From contig NZ_STGD01000002.1 of NCBI RefSeq assembly GCF_005222755.1, forward strand, positions 434,001-498,000: DNA of 64,000 nucleotides, given 5' to 3'. The notes beneath the pieces are model-generated. The model ran no database searches. It worked only from the letters and a program-made list of their open reading frames with translations, and had not been told where the DNA came from. The stretch is from Roseomonas sp. HF4 (GTDB taxonomy: Bacteria > Pseudomonadota > Alphaproteobacteria > Acetobacterales > Acetobacteraceae). Each line of letters opens with the position of its first letter. Position 1 is the stretch's first letter. Below, piece after piece: positions 33,154 to 41,079 of the stretch. Both the position numbers and the translations under genes were made by a program.

Positions 33154-33194
33154 TGTCAGATTAAGCTGACAGTCACCGTCTTGCCAACATGACA
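33154..33194 (-). promoter_or_regulatory. Perfect PpsR palindrome (plus a weaker copy) upstream of orf139
   Basis: TGTCAGATTAAGCTGACA at 33154-33171 is TGT-N12-ACA with completely symmetric arms (CTGTCAG/CTGACAG when one flanking base is included), the best PpsR match in the window. A second copy, CGT-N12-ACA, lies at 33177-33194, 5 bp away. Both fall in the 90-bp gap between orf87 and orf139. Confidence 0.65.
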
Positions 33195-33214
33195 GTTCTC
33201 GCGGAACGACACGA

Positions 33215-33478
33215 TCAGCGGAGGCGGCGGGTAAGATCCACAAGATGGGCCGCCAGCGCCCCGACGAGCATCGCCGGCACCAGCGGCCACGCCGCCCCGG
33301 TCAGCGCGAATCGCAGCGCCAGGACCAGGAAGGCGCCCGGAAGCAGGATCGCGAGGATGTCCGAGACGCCCGGCCCGCGGCCGGCGAAGCGCCGCCAGGC
33401 GAGCAGCAGGGCACCTTCCAGCACCAGGCAGACAAGGATGAGATCGGCCACGTGGCCGCTGCGGACGAGCCATTCCAT
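33215..33478 (-). CDS. Small membrane protein orf87, unknown function
   Basis: 87 aa and mostly hydrophobic, with three probable membrane helices: HVADLILVCLVLEGALLLAW, ILAILLPGAFLVLALRFAL and WPLVPAMLVGALAAHLV, ending DLTRRLR. The ATG at 33476-33478 has GGGAGG about 7 bases upstream; a longer open frame to 33580 lacks this support. I cannot assign a family with confidence. It lies divergent from the cytochrome c gene and directly upstream of orf139 on the same strand, at the edge of the PGC. Repeated TTGCCAA motifs lie in its upstream region. Confidence 0.65.
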   Translation of the reverse strand: MEWLVRSGHVADLILVCLVLEGALLLAWRRFAGRGPGVSDILAILLPGAFLVLALRFALTGAAWPLVPAMLVGALAAHLVDLTRRLR

Positions 33479-33516
33479 TCCCAGCCTCCCGGCGCGAGGT
33501 CGCGCAATTTTCCAGG

Positions 33517-33567
33517 TTGCCAATGCTGAAAAGGCGACTAATTGCCAATAGGCCGGTTCACTTGGCA
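33517..33567. promoter_or_regulatory. TTGCCAA repeats in the orf87/cytochrome c divergent region
   Basis: TTGCCAA occurs at 33517-33523 and again at 33542-33548, with its inverse TTGGCA at 33562-33567, all within the 154-bp gap between orf87 and the cytochrome gene. The 25-bp repeat spacing and the inverted copy look like an operator array. No known regulator can be named. Confidence 0.3.
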
Positions 33568-33632
33568 CCAATCTGCACACGGTCCCGCTTCATCTCGGGC
33601 GGGCAGGTTCTGATCCGCGGGAGGAGTATCGC

Positions 33633-34016
33633 ATGCGACGTTTGATGTTCTCGATGATGGTGGCTGCGGCTGCGGCGGTTCCGGGCGTGGCCCGCGCGCA
33701 AGGCGATGCCGAGGCCGGCCAGCGCGTCTTCAACCAGTGCCGGGCCTGCCACACCATCAACGAAGGCGGCCGCAACGGCGTCGGGCCGAACCTCTGGGGC
33801 ATCGTCGGCCGCCGCGCGGCTTCGATCGACGGTTTCCGCTACTCCGCCAACATGCGGGAAGTGGCCGAGGGCGGCCATGTGTGGACCGTCGAGAACCTGC
33901 GCGCCTACATCACCAACCCGAAGGCCGTCGTGCCGCGGGGCAGCATGTCCTATGCGGGGCTGCGCAACGAGGCGCAGCTCAACGACCTGATCGCCTACCT
34001 GCAGGCGCAGAAGTAG
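33633..34016 (+). CDS. Periplasmic class I cytochrome c (c2/c550 type)
   Basis: 127 aa with a cleavable signal peptide (about residues 1-22, ending ARAQ), the haem-binding CRACH at 36-40 and the probable Met ligand M105 in RGSMSYAGLRN. The length and the GPNLWGIVGR loop fit soluble cytochrome c2/c550. It has a strong GGGAGGAG ribosome site. At the end of a photosynthesis cluster it is a plausible electron donor to the reaction centre, but it could equally serve respiration; the sequence does not decide. Confidence 0.88.
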   Translation: MRRLMFSMMVAAAAAVPGVARAQGDAEAGQRVFNQCRACHTINEGGRNGVGPNLWGIVGRRAASIDGFRYSANMREVAEGGHVWTVENLRAYITNPKAVVPRGSMSYAGLRNEAQLNDLIAYLQAQK

Positions 34017-34024
34017 CGCCTGGC

Positions 34025-34052
34025 GCCGGGGCGCGGCCAGCCGCGCCCCGGC
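34025..34052. terminator. Strong bidirectional hairpin between cytochrome c and hydroxy-acid dehydrogenase genes
   Basis: A perfect 13-bp inverted repeat, GCCGGGGCGCGGC / GCCGCGCCCCGGC, separated by CA, fills the 39-bp gap between two convergent genes. The uninterrupted GC-rich stem makes a transcription terminator likely on both strands despite the lack of a T-run. Confidence 0.6.
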
Positions 34053-34055
34053 CCC

Positions 34056-35291
34056 TCAGCCGATGCGGACAAGGAATTCGGGCCCGAGTTCCGGCATCGT
34101 GTTCGCGCCGATCAGGGCGAGGTCGCGATGCACCTCCTCCTGCAGCAGGTCGATGGCGCGCTCGACGCCCGCACGGCCGCGCACGGTGGCGGCGCAAAGC
34201 ATCGGGCGCCCGACGAAGACGAAGCTCGCACCCAGCGCATAGGCCTTGAGCACATCCGTGCCGCGCCGGATGCCGCCGTCGTAGATCACCGGCAGCCCGC
34301 CCGCGACCTTCACGATCTCCGGCAGCATGCGCAGGCCGGAGACGGCGCCGTCGAGCTGCCGCCCGCCATGGTTCGACACCATGAACCCGTCGACGCCGAT
34401 CTCCTTCGCGCGCACCACGTCGTCCGGGTGCAGCACGCCCTTGATCAGCAGCTTGCCAGGGAAGCGCTTGCGGATCAGTTCCAGATGCGGCCAGGACAGG
34501 CCGTCGCGCGCGCCGAAGGCGCGTTCCAGGTCGCGCGAAAGGATCGGCGGGCCGCGCCCGGCGTCCATGTTCTCGAAATGCGGCATGCCGTGGCTCTGCA
34601 GCGTGCGGAACCAGGTGCCGAAGGCCCAGGTCGGGTGCGTCGCCCCCTGCCAGAACAGCTTGAAGGTCGGCTTCAGCGGGATCGTGTAGCCGTTGCGGAT
34701 GTTGTTCTCCCGGTTGGAGGAGACCTGCACGTCCACGGTCAGCACGAAGGTCCGGAAGCCGGCGGCGATCACGCGGTCGACCAGCGGCTCGATGCGGGAC
34801 GGCTCGCCCGGCAGGTAGGCCTGGTACCAGGCATCGGGGTTGGCCTTCGCAACCTCCTCCATCGGGATCAGCGATGAGGCCGACAGGATGTAGGGGATCC
34901 GCTTCGCCCGCGCCGCCTCGGCCAGCGCGATGTCGCCGCGATAGGCCAGCAGCGCGGCCGATCCCATCGGCGGGATGCCGAAGGGTGCCGCGTGGTCCTG
35001 GCCGAACAGCGTCGCCGCCGTGCTGCGCGCCCGCGCGTCCACGAGGCAGCGCGGGATGAAGCCCCATTCGGCGAAGGCGCGGCGGTTGTCGGTGAGCGAC
35101 CAGTCCGTCTCGACGCCGCCGGCGAGGTAGCCGTGCAGCATGCGCGGCAGGTGCTTCTCGGCCGCGACCTCGAAGTCGTTCAGCGACAGGAACTTCTGCA
35201 GGCCGGGCGGCACGGGCGGCGCCGTGCGCTTCTGCGACAGCGCCTGGGTGGCGGCGGGCGCACGGGACTGCGCGGGTCCTTCGGCGGTCAT
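34056..35291 (-). CDS. FMN-dependent alpha-hydroxy-acid dehydrogenase (lactate dehydrogenase/glycolate oxidase family)
   Basis: 411 aa, TIM-barrel FMN enzyme. Seen: N-terminal NDFEVAAEKHLPRMLHGYLAGG; PMGSAALLAYRGDIALAEAA; the flavin/substrate segment GVLHPDDVVRAKEIGVDGFM; the catalytic His-Arg motif VSNHGGRQLDG; and YDGGIRRGTDVLKAYALGA near the C-terminus. It oxidises a 2-hydroxy acid such as lactate or mandelate to the 2-oxo acid; the substrate cannot be told from sequence. The start is taken at the ATG 35289-35291; an ATG at 35327 is possible. It marks the first non-photosynthesis gene to the right of the PGC. Confidence 0.88.
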   Translation of the reverse strand: MTAEGPAQSRAPAATQALSQKRTAPPVPPGLQKFLSLNDFEVAAEKHLPRMLHGYLAGGVETDWSLTDNRRAFAEWGFIPRCLVDARARSTAATLFGQDHAAPFGIPPMGSAALLAYRGDIALAEAARAKRIPYILSASSLIPMEEVAKANPDAWYQAYLPGEPSRIEPLVDRVIAAGFRTFVLTVDVQVSSNRENNIRNGYTIPLKPTFKLFWQGATHPTWAFGTWFRTLQSHGMPHFENMDAGRGPPILSRDLERAFGARDGLSWPHLELIRKRFPGKLLIKGVLHPDDVVRAKEIGVDGFMVSNHGGRQLDGAVSGLRMLPEIVKVAGGLPVIYDGGIRRGTDVLKAYALGASFVFVGRPMLCAATVRGRAGVERAIDLLQEEVHRDLALIGANTMPELGPEFLVRIG

Positions 35292-35508
35292 GGGCAATCC
35301 GTGAACGTGATGTGACGGATCGATCATGGCCGCGGCGCGGGCCGAGGGCCAGACCCCGGGTTGCGAGGCCGGACGCGGCAGGCCGGCAGCCATGCGGCCC
35401 GGTCGTGGCTCGCGCCGCTGGTCGCCGGAGTCGGGGTACCGACGCCGCCGGCTTTCCAGGCGGCGCCGCGGTCGTCAGTCTGGCCGACCAGGGACATGGG
35501 ATGACGGC

Positions 35509-36708
35509 ATGGCGAGGCTCGGCGGACTGGGCGTGGCATTGGCGGCGACCGGTGCGGCGCAGGCGCTGGCGACACTCGGTCTCTATGCGCTGCCGGTGCT
35601 GGTCTCCTACGCCGCGCCGGAATTCGGCGTGCCGCCGGAAGCGATCGGCTACCAGGTTGGCCTCGTCTATCTCTGCGCCGCGCTGGCCTCGGCCTATGGG
35701 CCGCGTTGGCTGGCGCGCTGGGGCCCGGCGCGCACGACGCAGGTCGCGCTGCTGGCCGCGGCGGCCGGCACGGCGATGCTCGCCGCCGGGCGCATCTGGC
35801 TGGCGGTGCCGGCCTCGGCGCTGCTCGGCCTCGGCTACGGGCTGACCAACCCGGCGGCGGCGCAGGTGCTGGGGCGGCTGGTGACGGCGGGGCGGCGCAA
35901 CCTCGTGTTCGCGGTGAAGCAGATGGGCGTGCCGCTCGGCCTCGCCGCCGGTGGCCTCCTGCTGCCGCGCATCGCCGAGGCCGGCAGCTGGCGGCTGGCG
36001 ATGCTCGTCGCCGCCGGCGCACTGGCGACGATGGCGCTGGCGCTCGGGCCGATGCGCGCCGCCTGGGATCGCGATCGCAGCGCCTTGCCACCCGCGGCGG
36101 GTCCGGGCCTGCTGCGCCGCGCGCCGGCACTGACCGCGCTGGCCGTCACCGGCGGTGCCTATGGCGTGATCCAGGTGGCGCTCGGCGCGCATATGGTCGC
36201 GATGCTGGTGGGCGACTTCCTGCAGGACCCGGTGACGGCGGGCGCGCTGGTCGGGCTGTCGCAGGCGATGGGGGCGCTCGGGCGGGTCGGCTGGGCGATG
36301 TGGGCGGATGCGCGGCTCGGCGGCCTGCGCGCGCTGGTGCTGATCGGCCTGGGGTCAGGGCTGTTCCTGCTGCTGCTGCCGATCCTGCACGGCGCCGAGA
36401 CCTGGCTGGTGGCGCTGGTCTTCGCCGGCCTCGGCGCCACGACGGCGGGGTGGAACGGCGTGCTGGTGGCCGAGAGCGTGCGCCTGGCGCCACCCGGCGC
36501 GGCCGGCGCGGCCTCGGGCGCGGTGCTGTCGGTTACCTTCGGCGGCGCGGTGCTGGGGCCGCCGGCGATGGCGGTGCTGGGAACGCTGATGGGAGGCTAC
36601 GCGGTCGCCTTCGCCTGGCTTGCGCTGCTGCCGCTGGGCGGGGCGGCGGTGGCGTGGGCGGCGGGACGGCGGGGCGCGGTCAGTGGAAGACGCGCCCCGA
36701 ATCGATGA
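35509..36708 (+). CDS. MFS transporter
   Basis: 399 aa, about 12 hydrophobic helices, major facilitator fold of the general exporter/organic-anion type (opening GGLGVALAATGAAQALATLG; loop GPRWLARWGPARTTQ between helices 2 and 3). The substrate is unknown. Divergent from the hydroxy-acid dehydrogenase across a 217-bp gap in which I see no clear operator. The end is convergent with, and overlaps by 29 bp, the SDR gene. The start is the ATG at 35509; the open frame extends upstream without support. Confidence 0.85.
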   Translation: MARLGGLGVALAATGAAQALATLGLYALPVLVSYAAPEFGVPPEAIGYQVGLVYLCAALASAYGPRWLARWGPARTTQVALLAAAAGTAMLAAGRIWLAVPASALLGLGYGLTNPAAAQVLGRLVTAGRRNLVFAVKQMGVPLGLAAGGLLLPRIAEAGSWRLAMLVAAGALATMALALGPMRAAWDRDRSALPPAAGPGLLRRAPALTALAVTGGAYGVIQVALGAHMVAMLVGDFLQDPVTAGALVGLSQAMGALGRVGWAMWADARLGGLRALVLIGLGSGLFLLLLPILHGAETWLVALVFAGLGATTAGWNGVLVAESVRLAPPGAAGAASGAVLSVTFGGAVLGPPAMAVLGTLMGGYAVAFAWLALLPLGGAAVAWAAGRRGAVSGRRAPNR

Positions 36709-37432
36709 CGACGGTCTGCCCCGTCATGGTCCCGGTGCGGCACATCGTCACCACCATGTCCGCGCAATCGTCCTTGTCGGCGGGCTTCTTCAGCAGCGCG
36801 GTCGCGGCGGAGCGCTCGACCTGCTCGGCGCGCAGGTTGGCGGTGGCGCGCGTGCCTTCCAGCAGGCCGGGGGCGACGCAGTTCACCAACGTCTCCGGCG
36901 CCAGCGCGACCGCCATGCAGCGCGTCAGGTGGATCAGGCCCGCCTTGGACACGGCATAGGCGATGGAGGACCCGGTCGGCCCGAGGCCGGCGACGGAGGC
37001 GATGTTGACGATGCGCCCCCGCCCCTGCGCCTTCATCACTGGCGCGACCGCCTTGGTCAGGCGCATTGGGCCGGTGAGGTTCACCGCCATGATCTTCTCC
37101 CAGACCTCCAGCGTCAGGCTGTCGAGGTCGGCGAAGGGGATCGCCTGGTTGAAGGCAGCGTCGTTCACCAGGATGTCGAGGCGGCCGAAGTGGGTCGTGA
37201 CGTCGGCGACCAGCCGGTCGACCGCGGCGCCGTCGGTGATGTCGCAGGCGAAGGCGGCGGCACGGACCTGGTGCGCGGCGGCGAGGTCGCGTGCGACGGC
37301 TTCGGCATCGTCGCGGCTTCGCGCGTACATCACGGCGATGTCGGCACCCTCCCGCGCCAGCGCGTGGCAGATGCGCTGGCCGAGCCCGCCATTGCCGCCC
37401 GTCACCAATGCGACGGCGCCATTGAGTTCCAT
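36680..37432 (-). CDS. SDR-family oxidoreductase
   Basis: 250-aa short-chain dehydrogenase/reductase. NAD(P) motif TGGNGGLG at about residues 11-18, NDAAFN in the place of the usual NNAG, catalytic Ser in IVNIASVAGLG, and the YxxxK pair in YAVSKAG. The C-terminal segment MTGQTVVIDSGRVFH is typical of FabG-like enzymes. The ATG at 37430-37432 has GGAAGGGAAG upstream. The substrate cannot be inferred. Its 3' end overlaps the convergent MFS gene. Confidence 0.9.
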   Translation of the reverse strand: MELNGAVALVTGGNGGLGQRICHALAREGADIAVMYARSRDDAEAVARDLAAAHQVRAAAFACDITDGAAVDRLVADVTTHFGRLDILVNDAAFNQAIPFADLDSLTLEVWEKIMAVNLTGPMRLTKAVAPVMKAQGRGRIVNIASVAGLGPTGSSIAYAVSKAGLIHLTRCMAVALAPETLVNCVAPGLLEGTRATANLRAEQVERSAATALLKKPADKDDCADMVVTMCRTGTMTGQTVVIDSGRVFH

Positions 37433-37557
37433 GCGGTGCTTCCCTTCCTGCGGGCGCGTCGGCGGCGTGGCGCGGCACCAGGCCGTCGGCAGCGTGCGGC
37501 GCGGGGGTGGCGCCGGCAAGAGAGTCCGAGGAGCGGGTTCTTGAAACGGGAAAAGAA

Positions 37558-37650
37558 TGGCGGAGGGGATGGGATTCGAACCCACGATAGGACTTGACAT
37601 CCTATAACGGTTTAGCAAACCGCCGCCTTCGGCCACTCGGCCACCCCTCC
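37558..37650 (-). tRNA. tRNA-Ser (anticodon GCU)
   Basis: Class II tRNA on the minus strand. The acceptor GGAGGGG (37650-37644) pairs with CCCCTCC (37568-37562), followed by discriminator G and an encoded CCA (37560-37558). The anticodon loop TTGCTAA gives GCU (decodes AGC/AGU), with a long variable arm as expected for serine, and the T-arm GGGTTCGAATCCC. No integrase or direct repeat of its 3' end was noticed, so it is not obviously an attachment site. Confidence 0.95.
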
Positions 37651-37666
37651 GCAGGAGTGGAAAGTC

Positions 37667-37689
37667 ACACGGCGTTTGAGCGGCCGTGT
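37667..37689 (-). terminator. Hairpin downstream of the first GST gene
   Basis: ACACGGC and GCCGTGT separated by 9 bases, between the GST stop (37735) and the 5' end of tRNA-Ser. Read on the minus strand it is followed by GACTTTCC, a poor U-tract. Possible terminator insulating the tRNA. Confidence 0.35.
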
Positions 37690-37734
37690 CTAGCGGGGGG
37701 CGCGCGCAGCGTCAAACGCCGCGCGCGGCGCCGT

Positions 37735-38379
37735 TCAGGACAGCGCGACCTCCATGCCGCGCTGCGTCGCCGGGCGGGCCATCAGCCCCGCATACCAGCG
37801 CGCCACCTCCGGATAGTCGCCGATCGCCTTGCCCTGCGTCGGCAGGTGCCGCTCATGCCGCCAGGCCCAGCCCAGGATCGCGAAATCGGCGATCGAGGGC
37901 TCGCCCTCGGTCGCGACGAAGTCCCGCCCGGCCAGCCGCTTGTCGAGCACACCGTAAAGGCGGAGCGTCTCCTTCCCATACCGGTCCAGCCCGTAGTCCT
38001 TGGCCGGCCCATCGGGGCGCATCATGAAGTGGTGCACCTGGCCGGGCATCGGCCCGAAGCCGCCCATCTGCCACATCAGCCATTCGTAGACCGGCACGCG
38101 CTCGCGCAGCTTCGCCGGCAGGAACTTCCCCGTCTTCTCAGCCAGGTACAGCAGGATCGCGCCGCTCTCGAAGACCGTGATCGGGCGGCCGTCCGGCCCG
38201 TCGGGGTCGATGATCGCCGGGATGCGGTTGTTCGGGCTGAAGGCCAGGAACTCGGGATTGAACTGCTCGTCCTTCGAGATGTTCACGGTCTTGACCGTGT
38301 AGGGCAGGCCCATCTCCTCGAGCGCCACGCTGATCTTGCGCCCGTTCGGCGTGTTCCAGGTCCAGAGTTCGATGGCCAT
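37735..38379 (-). CDS. Nu-class-like glutathione transferase (YfcG/YghU type)
   Basis: 214 aa, thioredoxin-fold N-terminus plus helical GST C-domain. Near the N-terminus it has WTWNTPNGRKISVALEE, the TPNG-K motif of nu-class enzymes such as E. coli YfcG and YghU, which bind two glutathiones and have disulfide-reductase activity. RIPAIIDPDG (cis-Pro loop) and ESGAILLYLAEK follow. A close relative lies at 59282-59989. The ATG at 38377-38379 is preferred over the longer open frame. Confidence 0.9.
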   Translation of the reverse strand: MAIELWTWNTPNGRKISVALEEMGLPYTVKTVNISKDEQFNPEFLAFSPNNRIPAIIDPDGPDGRPITVFESGAILLYLAEKTGKFLPAKLRERVPVYEWLMWQMGGFGPMPGQVHHFMMRPDGPAKDYGLDRYGKETLRLYGVLDKRLAGRDFVATEGEPSIADFAILGWAWRHERHLPTQGKAIGDYPEVARWYAGLMARPATQRGMEVALS

Positions 38380-38450
38380 GCGCGAAGATCCCCGTGCGAC
38401 GTTGCGCGGAACGGATGGCATGGCCGCGCCGGCCCGTCCATCGCAGGCGT

Positions 38451-39563
38451 TCAGCCCGGCAGGTCGCCCCGCCGCGCGCCCTGCCAGGCTTTGAGCAGCC
38501 CATGCGCCACCGCCAGCAGCGCCGGCCCGACGAACAACCCGAGGAAGCCGAAGGCGATCAGCCCGCCGAAGACGCCGAGGATGATGAGCCCGAGCGGCAT
38601 CGCGCTGCCGCGCTGGATCAGCAGCGGGCGCACGATGTTGTCGCTGCCCGAGACGGCGACGCCGCCCCAAAGCAGCATGAAGATCGCCCAGCCCATGTCC
38701 CCCTGGCCATAGAGCCAGGCCGCCGCGCCGCCCCAGGTCACGACCACGAGCGGCCCCAGGATCTGGCTGATCGAGAAGATCATGGTCAGGAAGCCCAGCA
38801 CCGCCGCCCCGGGCACGCCCGCGACCGCAAGCCCCCCGCCCATCAGCACCGCCTGCAGGATGCCGGTGCCGACCACTCCCCAGGCGACGCCCCGCACCGC
38901 GCCGCCCGCCGCATTCACGGCGGCCACGCCGGGCGCGCCGCCCAGCCGCCCGGCGATGTCGCGCAGTTGCGCCACCATCGCATCGCCGCCGGTCCAGAAC
39001 ATCGCCGCCACGATCAGCGCGAGCAGCACCTGCACCACGCTGCCCGCCGCCGCCTGGCCGACCTCGACCAGCAGCCGCGCGATCTGCCCGCTGTACGGTG
39101 CCAGCAGCGCGTTGATGCCTCCCTGCAGCCCATGCAGCCGCGCCCAGCCGCGCGAAGCGGCCTCGCCCACCAGGGGCAGCCCGGCGACCCAGGCCGGCGC
39201 CTCGGGCGAGAGGTTCTCGAGCGCCGCGCGCGCACGTCCCGCGACCGTGCCGATCTGCTCGGCCAGGCCCGGCGCCATCATCAGCAGCGGCACCACGAGC
39301 GCGATCACCAGCACGATCACCATCACCGCCGCCGAGAGTCCCGGCCGCAGCCCCCGCTGCACCAGCGCGTCCCGCGCCGGCCAGGTGCCGATGGCGATGA
39401 AGGCGCCGAAGGCGATCGCCATGCCGAAGGGCTCCAGCACCCGCACCACGCCGTACAGCAGCAGCGCGAGCAGGATCAGGACCGCCGCGCGCTCGGCGGC
39501 CTGTACCGTCCCGGCATGGTCAGACGCCGGCGCTCCGCCGGCCTGCCGCGATTCGCTCTCCAT
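38451..39563 (-). CDS. AI-2E family (PerM/YdiK-like) transporter
   Basis: 370 aa with about eight hydrophobic helices in the AI-2E arrangement: an N-terminal pair (ILLALLLYGVVRVLEPFG), a long amphipathic centre (VAGLPLVGEAASRGWARL), and a C-terminal set ending GVFGGLIAFGFLGLFVGPAL. The family exports varied small solutes or ions. The name does not imply autoinducer-2 transport here. It follows gatB by 64 bp on the same strand. Confidence 0.85.
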   Translation of the reverse strand: MESESRQAGGAPASDHAGTVQAAERAAVLILLALLLYGVVRVLEPFGMAIAFGAFIAIGTWPARDALVQRGLRPGLSAAVMVIVLVIALVVPLLMMAPGLAEQIGTVAGRARAALENLSPEAPAWVAGLPLVGEAASRGWARLHGLQGGINALLAPYSGQIARLLVEVGQAAAGSVVQVLLALIVAAMFWTGGDAMVAQLRDIAGRLGGAPGVAAVNAAGGAVRGVAWGVVGTGILQAVLMGGGLAVAGVPGAAVLGFLTMIFSISQILGPLVVVTWGGAAAWLYGQGDMGWAIFMLLWGGVAVSGSDNIVRPLLIQRGSAMPLGLIILGVFGGLIAFGFLGLFVGPALLAVAHGLLKAWQGARRGDLPG

Positions 39564-39627
39564 GCCCGCCCCCCGGAACCGACGGGATGAGCCAAGCACG
39601 CCCGGCGGGTCCCCGGGAAGCCGCGGC

Positions 39628-41079
39628 TCAGGACAGGCGGCGCTTCAGCACCTCGTTGACCAGGGCCGGGTTCCCCTTGCCCTGCATGGCCCGCATGGTC
39701 TGGCCCACGAAGAAGCCGAACAGCTTGTCCTTGCCCGAGCGATATTCGGCGACCTTGTCGGCATTGGCGGCGAGCACGCCGTCGATCACCGCCTCGATCG
39801 CGCCCGTGTCGGTCACCTGGCGGAGCCCCCGCTCCTCGACGATCACGCCCGGCGCGCGACCGGTCTCGACCATCGCCTCGAACACGTCCTTCGCGAGTTT
39901 CCCCGACAGCGTGCCATCCGCCATCAGGTCGAGCAGCGCGCCGAGGTCGGCGGCGGAGACGGGCGGCTCGGCGATCGAGGTCTTGGTCCGGTTGATGGCG
40001 GCGAACAGGTCGCCCATCACCCAGTTCGCCGCCTGCTTGGCGTCGCGGCCGCGGGCGACAGCCTCGTAATAGGCCGCGGTCTCCTTTTCGAGCGTCAGCA
40101 CATGCGCGTCGTAGGGCGTGATGCCGTAGTCGGCCACGTAGCGCGCGCGGCGCTGGTCGGGCAGTTCCGGCAGCGCGGCCTTGAGCTGGTCCACCCAGGA
40201 CTGGGTGATGACCAGCGGCGGCAGGTCGGGGTCGGGGAAGTAGCGGTAGTCATGCGCGTCCTCCTTGGATCGCATCGACCGCGTGATGCCGCGGCCGGTG
40301 TCGAACAGGCGGGTTTCCTGCGTGACCTCGCGGCCCCCTTCCCACACCTCGATCTGGCGGCGCGCCTCCGCCTCCACCGCCTGCATGACGAAGCGGATGG
40401 AATTGACGTTCTTCACCTCGCAGCGCGTCCGGTATCCCTCGCCGGCCTTGCGGACCGACACGTTCACGTCGGCGCGCATGGAGCCTTCCTCCATGTTGCC
40501 GTCGCAGGTGCCGAGGTAGCGCAGGATCTGCCGAAGCTTGGTGAGGTAGGCGCCCGCTTCCTCCGGCGATCGCATGTCGGGCTCGCTCACGATCTCCATC
40601 AGCGCGACGCCCGACCGGTTCAGGTCGATGAAGGATTTCGTCGGGTGCTGGTCGTGCAGCGACTTCCCCGCATCCTGCTCGAGGTGCAGGCGCGTGATGC
40701 CGATGGTCTTGGTGCTGCCGTCGGCGAGCGCGATCTCGACCTGGCCCTCGCCGATGATCGGGTGCGCGAACTGGCTGATCTGGTAGCCCTGCGGCAGGTC
40801 CGCATAGAAGTAGTTCTTGCGGTCGAAGCGCGACCACAGGTTGACCTTGGCGTTCAGCCCGAGCCCCGTGCGTACCGCCTGCGCCACGCATTCGCGGTTG
40901 ATCACCGGCAGCATGCCGGGGAAGCCGGCATCGACGAAGCTCACCTGGCTGTTGGGCGCGGCGCCGAAGTCGGTCGCGGCGCCGGAGAACAGCTTGGCGC
41001 GGCTCACCACCTGCGCGTGGACTTCAAGGCCGATGACCAGTTCCCAGGGGCCGGTCGCGCCTTCGATGGTATAGCTCAT
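39628..41079 (-). CDS. gatB: Asp-tRNA(Asn)/Glu-tRNA(Gln) amidotransferase subunit B
   Basis: 483-aa GatB, the subunit that binds and phosphorylates the misacylated tRNA and receives ammonia from GatA. Conserved segments are [10 protein letters not shown] near the N-terminus, the [18 protein letters not shown] core and [13 protein letters not shown], with a C-terminal YqeY-like tail ([20 protein letters not shown]). Its start overlaps the gatA stop (ATGA). In Rhodospirillales it commonly supplies Gln-tRNA and/or Asn-tRNA. Confidence 0.97.
   Translation of the reverse strand: MSYTIEGATGPWELVIGLEVHAQVVSRAKLFSGAATDFGAAPNSQVSFVDAGFPGMLPVINRECVAQAVRTGLGLNAKVNLWSRFDRKNYFYADLPQGYQISQFAHPIIGEGQVEIALADGSTKTIGITRLHLEQDAGKSLHDQHPTKSFIDLNRSGVALMEIVSEPDMRSPEEAGAYLTKLRQILRYLGTCDGNMEEGSMRADVNVSVRKAGEGYRTRCEVKNVNSIRFVMQAVEAEARRQIEVWEGGREVTQETRLFDTGRGITRSMRSKEDAHDYRYFPDPDLPPLVITQSWVDQLKAALPELPDQRRARYVADYGITPYDAHVLTLEKETAAYYEAVARGRDAKQAANWVMGDLFAAINRTKTSIAEPPVSAADLGALLDLMADGTLSGKLAKDVFEAMVETGRAPGVIVEERGLRQVTDTGAIEAVIDGVLAANADKVAEYRSGKDKLFGFFVGQTMRAMQGKGNPALVNEVLKRRLS

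Noticed and set aside
37558-37650. tRNA-Ser as an integration site
   Set aside because: No integrase, no duplicated tRNA 3' end and no foreign-looking genes next to it.
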